DNA from: Helicoverpa zea
Lineage: Eukaryota; Arthropoda; Insecta; Lepidoptera; Noctuidae
Assembly: GCF_022581195.2 (NCBI RefSeq)
Contig: NC_061472.1
Span: 3,596,001-3,660,000 of the forward strand
Reading direction: 5' to 3'
DNA: 64,000 nt
Shown one piece after another: positions 51,641 to 59,510 of this stretch. The notes below the pieces were generated by a model. It made no database searches, had not been told where the DNA came from, and was given only the letters and a program-made list of their open reading frames with translations. The first letter of the stretch is position 1. Each line of letters starts with the position of its first letter. Both the position numbers and the translations under genes were made by a program.

Positions 51641-51833
51641 CCCTTCCAAGCCTTTTCCTAAGTATGTTGTGGTCAGCTTACAGTCTAACCAAATGCAGTT
51701 GAGCACCAGTCTTTTACATGGAGCGGACTACATATCTGACCTCCTCAACCCAGTAACCGGGAAAAGCGATACCCCTTGTCAAGACTGGTTGTTAGACTTT
51801 CTGCCTTCTGACCAGCCGGGACCCACTAATTTG
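51641..51833 (-). mobile_element. GTTGGGGTCGG-family repeat
   Basis: CCTTCCAAGCCTTTTCCTAAG, ATGTTGTGGTCAGCTTACAG, TCTAACCAAATGCAGTTGAG, ATCTGACCTCCTCAACCCAG, TAACCGGGAAAAGCGATACC and TTCTGACCAGCCGGGACCCA preserve most of the family. The 137-codon plus frame through it (51510-51923) is incidental. Confidence 0.75.
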
Positions 51834-52344
51834 TCGTACCTTCTGAAATACGGAAAAACTCATCATGACAAAATGGCCACCCATCCAAGGACCGACCGCG
51901 TTGTTGTTGATGTGTATAAGTAAGTCCTAAGAGTAAAAACTACAAGAAATAAAGTCCAGTCATAAGTAAATGAATATAAAAATACAGTTTCTGCAGAAAC
52001 AAAAACATTGAATAACAGTAAAGTTACGTAATAAGACACCGCGCGTTGTCAGTCGCGCTTATCTTCACGCTCTCCTACCGTGACGGGGTGAGCACAACTA
52101 TAAACGGTAGTGGCACAAGTGTACCGCTATTAACAAATAACATTATAAACTCTTTTATATTTATAGTTGTGCGTTAAACTGTACGTTAAATGGTATGTTT
52201 GGTTCAGTGATCTGAGAATCGCAAGCGCTGATATGATTTATTCATTCTTATGTACTTAATTAAGTAATTTTGATCAGAGGTTCTCAATAAAAAATATTTT
52301 TAACAGTATTTGTAATTTATTGAAAAATCTCACCCTGAAGTCTT
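51834..52344. other. Non-coding stretch with an inverted word
   Basis: GCACAACTATAAA near 52091 recurs inverted as TTTATAGTTGTGC near 52163. Surrounding words (ACCGCGCGTTGTCAGTCGCGC) look like part of an unclassified repeat. No gene is called. Confidence 0.4.
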
Positions 52345-52498
52345 TACCAATATTATAAGTGCGAAAGCGAAAGTTACTCTGTCTGTCTGTCTGAAAAATA
52401 CACAGATATTCTTAAGCCTAAGAAAGGACATAGGCTACTTTTTGTCTGAGTGCGGAAAGTGGCTTACTTGGGACGGGGGTGGAACCGCTGGAAACTCC
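52345..52498 (+). mobile_element. Helitron-like repeat with GTCT tract
   Basis: ACCAATATTATAAGTGCGAAAG, then CTGTCTGTCTGTCTG, GACATAGGCTACTTTTTGTC and CTTGGGACGGGGGTGGAACCGCTGG. A variant in which the (GTTT)n tract is replaced by (GTCT)n. Confidence 0.65.
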
Positions 52499-53182
52499 TA
52501 ATTAAGTGTAATTTAAAAAAGAAGCTATACTCATTAATACTCAGTATCTTAAAACTCAGATAAAGTAATATTTATATGAAAGCCTTTTGAATAAAAGGAG
52601 GCTTACACACATTATTCCACCTTTTTATCTCCTCATTTAATACTTCCACAGACAAAATCTTTAAGATAACGCGTTAAGTTTGAAGGTTATATTTTTAATA
52701 CAATTTTATTTGAGTCCATTTTAATTTTCCCATTCACTTGTAGTAAACACATTAAAATGGATAATTTACTTTTAATTTAGTATTTAAGGGTATCAAATTC
52801 CTGATAAACTTATCATAAACTTGCTTTAAGTCCTTTAATACCTAGTATCTTTACGCTCCTTTTATGGTACAAAATGTTCCAATATTTCTCAGAAATGGCT
52901 TTCATATAAAAGTCAACTAGTTTCTTATTGTTGTGTAAATTTTAGCTCCAAATACATATATAAATGTTTTTTATGTATGAAGTCTTATCGAAGTTACGAT
53001 TCAGTAGTTAGGTACACATCTTCATCTTACTGTAGGTACAGGGGCATACGTTTTCCCCATAAACTGTTTTACCACTAGAACATTTCACTAGGCCAGAATA
53101 CCATGACCAGACAACAACAACGACAGAGAAACGCCATCAGAAAAAAAAACCAATAACACATTTAGCTAATCCTTACTAATCC
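52499..53182. other. AT-rich non-coding sequence
   Basis: Nothing recognisable. Confidence 0.5.
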
Positions 53183-53424
53183 TTACTAATATTATAAATC
53201 GGAAAGTGAGTTTGTTTGTTTGTTTGTTTGTTTGTTCCGCTTTCACGCCGTAACTACTGAACCGATTGCTTTGAAATTTTGCAGACGTAAAGTTAGAAGT
53301 CCGGATTAAATAATAGGGTACTTTTTATCCCGAAAAAAATAGATATTCCCGAGGGAAAACAAAAATATTGTTTGCTTGATGGATGGATTGTAGATGGCGC
53401 TGTGTGTCGTTTAAAACAAGGTAA

Positions 53425-53697
53425 TATATTGCAAACGAATATAAACATGTAAATTTAGAAGCTAAATGATACGATAATGAATCCCCGAAAATGAGGAATT
53501 CCCGAGGGATGATGTACAATTTGTTTAATCGTCTAAACTGTTTTTTTTTTACATCTACTTATATATTGCAAACGAATATGAACATATAAATTTAGAAGCT
53601 AAATGATACGATAATGAATCCTCGAAAATGAGGAATTCCCGAGGGATGACGTACGATTTGTTTTATCGTCTTAACTGTTTTTTTTACATCTACTTAT
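53425..53697 (+). repeat. Tandem duplication, unit about 137 bp
   Basis: Two head-to-tail units starting TATATTGCAAACGAATAT at 53425 and 53562, each ending ...ACATCTACTTAT. They share GAATCCCCGAAAATGAGG-type and AATTCCCGAGGGATGA words and differ at only a few positions, mainly in the T run and in ACAATTTG versus ACGATTTG. Confidence 0.9.
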
Positions 53698-53790
53698 CCT
53701 GAATTAACTATAATTCAACGAATTACTAATTGGTATAAGTATTAGTTAAGTTATTTCGTTCTTGAGGTATGCGATAGATGGCGCTGGGTG

Positions 53791-53902
53791 TTTTTAAAAC
53801 GTGGTAACGATGTGTTTTTAAAATACATAAGAAGTGGAATGATAGCTTTTTAAAACGTGGTGACGTTGTTTTTTTTAAGATACGTAAGAAGTGCAATGAT
53901 AT
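53791..53902 (+). repeat. Tandem duplication, unit about 55 bp
   Basis: TTTTAAAACGTGGTAACGATG...AAGTGGAATGATA is followed by TTTTAAAACGTGGTGACGTTG...AAGTGCAATGATA. Older than the neighbouring 137 bp duplication, judging by more differences. Confidence 0.8.
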
Positions 53903-53994
53903 CTCGCGCTTTAACCTGTAGCTCATTGTTCAATCGCGAGCTTCCCGATAGCTCGATAGATGGCGTTGTGCTTTTCTGTATCGTGGTGTTAAGG

Positions 53995-54178
53995 TTCGCC
54001 GCGAATTAGTCTGTTTTGAAATCAGTGGGGCCCAGTAGCGCCAGGGCCAGCCGCGGCTGCGGGTTGTTCGAAAGAGGTACCGCGGCCCTGGTATATAAAA
54101 GGCCTAGGACGGAACACGACGATTTAAGTCAGTAAGAGTCTGACACTCCCTCACCGCTGCTAACCCACAGCGGGAGGG
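53995..54178 (+). mobile_element. R1-type LINE 3' UTR fragment
   Basis: GC-rich block with GGGGCCCAGTAGCGCCAGGG, CCAGCCGCGGCTGCGGG, GTACCGCGGCCCTGGTATAT, AAAAGGCCTAGGACGGAACA and the tail CTGACACTCCCTCACCGCTG plus AACCCACAGCGGGAGG. The 39-base tail is the reverse complement of 28985-29022 apart from one substitution and one indel. That copy sits directly behind an R1-clade ORF2 remnant, which identifies this block as the 3' UTR of a related element. Confidence 0.75.
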
Positions 54179-54223
54179 GTGAACCGAATTCCACGCGGGC
54201 GAAGCCGCGGGCGGAAAGCTAGT

Positions 54224-56964
54224 ATGGGAATAAAACCTGAATGTTAAGGATTAGAATCAAGTATTAAATAGTTTACAGTTTACATTTTAAAGACATTACC
54301 CTTCTTGTTATGCAGTTGTGTAATTACCACTACATAAACCATTCAACTAATTCCAAAATAACTTTTACGATGACTAATTATAAGTAATCTTATTTAAATT
54401 AAAGACAAAAGACAGAAACACGAAGAACATACATTCGATTCAATTTAATGTAATTAATCGTAAAGCAGCTGTTTCCATTAAATTGAAACAAAAAGTCCAA
54501 TTAAAAGAACAAAAGTGAACGAGTGAATGAGTGAATGATGCTCGAGCAAAATCATGCATCTGCTTTGTTTAACCCTTTCTCTTTAGCACGGGGGGGTTAA
54601 CGGGTCGATAATGGCCCAATTAAAGATCGACTGTTGCCATATGACGGACAATAGAATTAAATTAACTTTTTTTGGATTTGTTTTCGGTTCAGATTTTATA
54701 GAGATGCTAGATGTGACAATTTCTAAACGACTTCCCAAAAAGGAGGACATTCTCAATACGTAGGAATCTTTTTTTAACACATAGTTGATATTGGGGATGC
54801 CTTTAAAGTCATTACCATTGAATAATTGTATAAGTTCTTCAATCTGTATGAATTAAGAAATTATGAACAATTCAAATATTCGACATGTAGCAAATAGTTT
54901 ATTCACAGCGTCATTTAAAAATTGTCAAATCGCTCATCAATATGAATTACAAAATGAAAAAATGTTTGCTGTATTTTTTCAGCCGTGGGAGACTATTCAA
55001 TTTCAATACATATTCACATTAATCTTTCTCGTATATCCACCGCAATAAATAAGTAAAGTTAAAAAGCTAAAACTGCACCCAGTTTTAGCCTAGATCTGAA
55101 GATGAGTAATAGTTTTGCGTAACCACGATTTACATCAGATGCGAGATGCACGATCATAAAAATATCGTGCCTATTGCGAAACGTAAATTCTCATCCTTTC
55201 CAAATGATAACTGTTTTTGTTTATTCAAAATAGACGATTCAAGACTAACACTTGTTTCTTTACTGTAAATGAGATCCAATACAGTTTTTTTGAGATCCTA
55301 ACCGCGAAATTATCTCAGGTCTAATTCTTACTTCTTAAAATTTATTCTTAACACATAATAATTTAGGTAAACGAAAATTCCTTTGATTACAATACATATA
55401 TCTCAAATTGTATCCAGCCTTTCACCGATACAGCTCATCAGACAGATCGACAGATTCTTATTGTGTTTCTTAATACTTTTTAGCTTCTACAATTTTATCA
55501 AATATAGTAAGCAAATGCGATGTAGATTATTAGTTAATTTTTTTTTTAATTTAGGTAGGATTTTTTTCATATTATGCGTTATTTAAACCACGTCCTCCAC
55601 CACAACTTACTTAAAATATTCCTATAAACGGAATTATCAAATCACTTTCTGACCTTATAAAGCCACTTCCAGCAATCCATAGCCCAATCAATGACACTAT
55701 CGGAAGTGGCAGTCGGAAATCGGAACTCGGACGAAGGGTACGCTTGTAGGACGAAGGGTACGCTCAGAGGGTACCACGTGCAAGCGCATTGAACACCAAT
55801 CTGACGCATAATGAGGGTACTTTGGTAAAGGGTGGAGATATAATGACGTGTAGTGATGTAATAGGTGTTGGTCATTGTTGGTATGCTGTCAATAGCTGGT
55901 TGCAGTTCTATATGATTATTGGGTATGATGATGTTAGGGTCAGAATTGATAGTCATTTATCTAGACCTATGATTCAGTCGATTAATGAATGATGTAATTC
56001 CTTTTAGTTATAAACTGTATAAAAAGCACACGAGTTATCTTTTTTTAAGTCTTCATTTGGTAGATTTGTCTCATCAAAATACTTATCTCTTCTTAACCTG
56101 TATCTCCTTTACAAACTTTCACGTAGTTTCGTTCAAATTTTTGCTCATAAAACTCTTAAAATCCACTATCCACTCAATATGCTGGGAAGATACCATCGGA
56201 ACCGTCAAAATGTTTTGTAGCAACAACATTTTATCTCCAATCTCCTACATACTTACTTAATAGAGGAAATCGCCAATTGCATGAAACAATGCTCCGTGGT
56301 CTACCCCATTCATCGTTGGCACCAACATTGGTTGTACCACCCATCCTGTTCCCACTCCCACCTTTATTCATAAGAGAGACAAGGATAGGTGAAGTTTGTG
56401 GCCAATGTTGGTGGTTTATGCTGGTGGTACTCGAAAGATCGTTGTCTTTAATGTTCGTCTACTATTTTGTCGTTATTTAATGAATGTAAAAACAATGTTC
56501 GTACTGCGAAGTTGTGTATGTTTGAATACGTTGAAATGATACCGAATGCTTGATAAATTGCTACTGTTTACTTAAGTAGATGCGGTTAGTTTCTCTCGAT
56601 AAATGCTGGTCTATGATTTTTTAATGCTTTGTATGGAAACTAATTTTAACTGAATAAGAAAGGTCAGTCATGTCCACGTTATTTGCAAAATAAAATTCTA
56701 TTTTATTCTGATGGCCTGCTTGGTAGTCAGTATTTTTTTCAAATTAAAGTCCTACTGAAAATTAAATCTTAATTTAGCACTGAAATTCGTTTATGGTTCC
56801 GAAATTTTAATCTGAGCAAAGAAACGGTATACCTACCACTTTTAGGTACCACTGAAATTCGAACCCAGCTACGGTTAATATATTTTTGGCCTAAGCAAAA
56901 AAACTCTATTTTTCACAAACCATGGTCGTAAGGTTCGAACGTAGGTTTTTCTGTTACTTTAACC
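54224..56964. other. AT-rich non-coding sequence
   Basis: No gene recognised. A 16-base word GGACGAAGGGTACGCT occurs twice, at 55729 and 55749. ACCAACATTGG near 56319 recurs inverted near 56403. Confidence 0.45.
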
Positions 56965-57078
56965 TCCCCACTCAGAGACATTTAATGATTACTTAAGTCA
57001 CTCCTTAGTGACGGAATGTCATACAAATCCTTCACTAAGGAATGGCTTAAGTAACCATTAAATGTCTCTGAGTGGGGA
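56965..57078. mobile_element. 114 bp hairpin MITE
   Basis: Arms 56965-57014 and 57029-57078 are 50 bases each and pair at 46 positions around a 14-base loop. The ends read TCCCCACTCAGAGACATTTA on both strands. Nearly the whole element is one stem, so it has no coding room. Flanking bases (TTAACC left, CATAAA right) give no clear target duplication. Confidence 0.85.
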
Positions 57079-57939
57079 CATAAATTATTAAAAACTAAGT
57101 TTTATTGCAGCAGATCCGCAATAATAAAACAAAACAGTAATTATAGTTGTGTCAGTATGAAAATGTCACATGCGCCATATTTGAATTCAACTGACTGGTA
57201 ACATAAGTTGATGCAATTGGACCTTATCTGTAATTTATAATACCTACCTACTGACAATTTATCCGCGTTTTTTCTTTGTAACTGGGTTACTAGGCCTACT
57301 GAAATTCTAAGTAAATGGACCAAAAATAACTGCATGTAACATTTACGATGCAATCATTTATAGAAGTACACTTGTTCGTTTTCTAGCTTACATTTACCTA
57401 CTAACTGAATATATACTACAGAATTATAAAGTTAATATGTACTACGAATACAACCCTCTTTCTAGCGCGCCTGCGCTAGAAATACGAAACCAACATCAGC
57501 CACATTTATGCATATGCCTATATAAGACAAATCCTTACTTACCAACCCTATAAACAGCGGACCTATTTATGTTATACCTCTATGTTCATATGTTTATACG
57601 AACCGCGCATCATGAACTCACTAGGGTTAGCAATAATATATGACAGCTCTGACTGACACGCTTATTTGACTTTTGATCAGCAGTGTGTGGTCTATTGCAA
57701 AATGTATGAAAAAAGTTGCGGTTGCATCTTTGATTTTGATTGCGGATTTATCCTTGTTCACGGGTTTATTGTGTGATTCAGTCGGATTAATAAATAATAT
57801 TTTTAGTGTACCAATTACATAACGATCTCTTTAATTTAAAAGCCCAGCTCATGTCGGTGCAGCTTCATCCCTTCATCTTACCTTCTCTTAAATTTGCTCA
57901 ATACAAAATATAAGTAGAAACATAACGATATATGCTGGA
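57079..57939. other. AT-rich non-coding sequence with one hairpin
   Basis: A 24-base hairpin at 57459-57482 (TTTCTAGCGC, loop GCCT, GCGCTAGAAA) is perfect over 10 pairs. No gene recognised. Confidence 0.5.
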
Positions 57940-58030
57940 TCGTCATCATCCTCCTGCACATATCCCAATTTGATTTGCTGTCAGGGTATCATGTCTTCTT
58001 ATTCATACTTTTCTGTTTGACGTCACAAGC
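57940..58030 (-). mobile_element. RTE-like LINE 3' end fragment
   Basis: CGTCATCATCCTCCTGC, ACATATCCCAATTTGATTTG and ATCATGTCTTCTTATTCATA parallel the terminal segment of the copies at 26262 and 40228 (CTGCCCTGTTCCCAATTTTA, AATATGTCTTCCGCTTCCAT). Coding content is lost. Confidence 0.55.
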
Positions 58031-58532
58031 GCACTTTATATTAATAAAATCTGGATATTATACTGTATCCCTATAATTTTCCCAAAGTCTTATGACTGGG
58101 AACAAATCCAAAATTTCACATAGCTTACTAGTAACCATTACTAGCTGCAGATGCCTTCTCCAAACAAATATTTGCTAACCCTAACCTTTATTCATTGTTG
58201 GTTATCTCATTGAATATCTAATTTTTTCACTGACATTGAGTGTTGCCATATGTTGCTTTGTGTCAATGCACATTCACAGTTTTGCAATTGTACTTTTCTG
58301 TTACGTAAAATTAGTTGCTCATCACTATGAAGTCTTCATTGTTTATGTATAAGGAGTGGCCTTTTGTGTATTGAAAAGGTATACCAATTAGGTAACAAAG
58401 ATTAACATTGGAAATAAAAGCAGAATATAGAAGGCTGTCTGATATCACATTCTGATAGTGCCTTAGAGTCTGAAATGCGATCCTAGTTGCAGTTGATACA
58501 GTAACTTATTTTTGACCTACTGACTCTTAGAC
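58031..58532. other. AT-rich spacer
   Basis: Nothing recognised. GACC at 58514 may be the true outer edge of the next element. Confidence 0.45.
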
Positions 58533-58717
58533 AATAGGCATGATGACAGTAATCAAAAATCATTAAAATAATATATTTATTAAATTAAACTTGAAGCTTG
58601 GAATATAAAACGCGCATTGTTTTCTTTATTAATAATGTGATTAATATGTATTTTTATAAAATAAAATTACGAAATAAGGCAATCCGCCATGATATCTTGA
58701 ACACCAATCAGAGCTCG

Positions 58718-58725
58718 TGACGTCA
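58718..58725. promoter_or_regulatory. TGACGTCA (CRE/ATF-type) palindrome upstream of the plus exon
   Basis: An 8 bp CREB/ATF consensus lying 107 bases before the ATG at 58832. A CCAATCAG box is just upstream (58703) and a second half-site ACGTCAC lies near 58766. Promoter role is inference from position and symmetry with 59327. Confidence 0.5.
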
Positions 58726-58831
58726 TTTCTCAAAACAACTCGCGCGAAAGCGCGCGAACGTCACATTTCGTTATTGTGAACTTCCACTGCGATCTTTGTT
58801 TTTAATTAATTAATTGTTTATAACACGAGTT

Positions 58832-58959
58832 ATGGAGCCCGGATTTATCAAGGCAAACAGCGCTAATTTGCCTAGAATTGATATCATAATGCCGGGAAAG
58901 TTTTTGGCATCAAATAAAGATTTTTGTTCAGCTGAATTTAGAAATGTTAAAACTTCCAT
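58832..58959 (+). CDS. First coding exon (42 residues) of an unidentified transposon protein
   Basis: ATG at 58832 opens a frame beginning MEPGFIKANSANLPRIDI and continuing with FLASNKDFCSAEFRNVKTS. It ends in phase 2 at a perfect donor (TCCAT|GTAAGT). Without splicing it stops at once (Met-stop). The wording resembles the N-terminus of multicopy, uncharacterised insect proteins that I associate with a downstream SWIM-like Cys/His segment and a YqaJ-type nuclease domain. That link is from memory, and none of those domains is in this exon. No acceptor or second exon is visible before the opposing gene, so the product here cannot be complete. Confidence 0.5.
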
Positions 58960-59068
58960 GTAAGTATACTAGTTTAATTAAAAAACAATGAGAGATGAAA
59001 CCTAACCTCGAAATAGTTATTTACATTATAAACTATGCTAGAATCTAGAGAACTATGTAATAACTTAC

Positions 59069-59260
59069 ATCAAAGTGATCTTCACAAAAATAAAGTTGTA
59101 CCCTGGGCAATATTGCTTTTGAATCTCGCCTTGCAAGTTTAAGCCACTTGTTTCGTATTTTTTTATTGTGAGGAACGTACACAAATAACTCATCAGGAGT
59201 TGTTTTGGATGTGTTCTTACACTGGGGGACCCCACAACACCTATGCCCTTTCGAATTCAT
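59069..59260 (-). CDS. First coding exon of a THAP-domain protein (64 residues)
   Basis: The minus-strand ATG at 59260 is preferred over the in-frame GTG four codons upstream. The frame begins MNSKGHRCCGVPQCKN, continues with DELFVYVPHNKKIRNKWLKL and ends VQLYFCEDHFD exactly at a donor (GAT|GTAAGT). C-x4-C near residues 9-14, an aromatic-Pro patch, the conserved Trp, and C-x2-H near residues 60-63 form the C2CH core of a THAP zinc finger, a DNA-binding module of P-element-type transposases and host regulators. The AVPTIF end of the domain would lie in the next exon, which is missing. Within an inverted-end element the likeliest role was transposon DNA recognition. Confidence 0.8.
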
Positions 59261-59326
59261 ATTTAATAACACAAAAACTTAATTATTGCACGAGCGTTGT
59301 TTACTTGCGTCTTGTAATTTCAGTTG

Positions 59327-59334
59327 TGACGTCA
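59327..59334. promoter_or_regulatory. TGACGTCA palindrome upstream of the THAP exon
   Basis: Sits inside a 14 bp perfect palindrome TTGTGACGTCACAA (59324-59337), 67 bases upstream of the minus-strand ATG at 59260. It mirrors the site at 58718. Confidence 0.55.
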
Positions 59335-59510
59335 CAAGTGACGACATGACACTGACAAGCGTTTTCGCGCCGGATTCAAAGTGGACAGAGAAAAATGCAA
59401 TTATTTGATAAAAAAACTTCGCATTTTCTTAAAATTAATGATTTTTCATATAAAATAGACGTATACCTACATCATACAAAGGAATTTAAAAATTTGTCAT
59501 CATGCCTATT

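Larger units (their letters stand above)
53183..54223 (+). mobile_element. 1 kb composite Helitron-like element
   Basis: The left edge TTACTAATATTATAAATC, a (GTTT)n tract and TACTGAACCGATTGCTTTG match the start of short Helitron-like repeats. The right edge GCGGGCGAAGCCGCGGGCGG...AAGCTAGT matches their end. Short members are about 170-200 bp, but here about 800 extra bases lie between. These include a 137 bp tandem duplication (53425-53697), a 55 bp tandem duplication (53791-53902), three TAGATGGCGYTG words (53393, 53771, 53958) and a GC-rich block equal to an R1-type LINE 3' UTR (53995-54178). Capture or nested insertion is inferred. No coding capacity. Confidence 0.7.
58533..59510. mobile_element. 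Internally deleted two-gene DNA transposon with convergent first exons
   Basis: The core end word AATAGGCATGATGACA (58533-58548) is repeated exactly inverted at 59495-59510. A second shared word, AAAAATCATTAA, lies inside each end (58555 and 59442, inverted). With gaps the similarity may reach GACC at 58514 and GGTC at 59535. Between them are two open exons on opposite strands pointing inward (58832-58959 plus, 59069-59260 minus), each stopping at a GTAAGT donor, with only 109 bases between donors. A TGACGTCA palindrome lies upstream of each start. The layout suggests an autonomous parent with two inward-transcribed genes whose middle was lost. Superfamily not determined. Confidence 0.65.

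Noticed and set aside
51510..51923. A 137-codon plus-strand gene
   Set aside because: Most of it is a dispersed non-coding repeat also found at seven other places in the window.
53425..53697. A CRISPR or satellite array
   Set aside because: Only two long head-to-tail copies with no spacers, inside a Helitron-like element.
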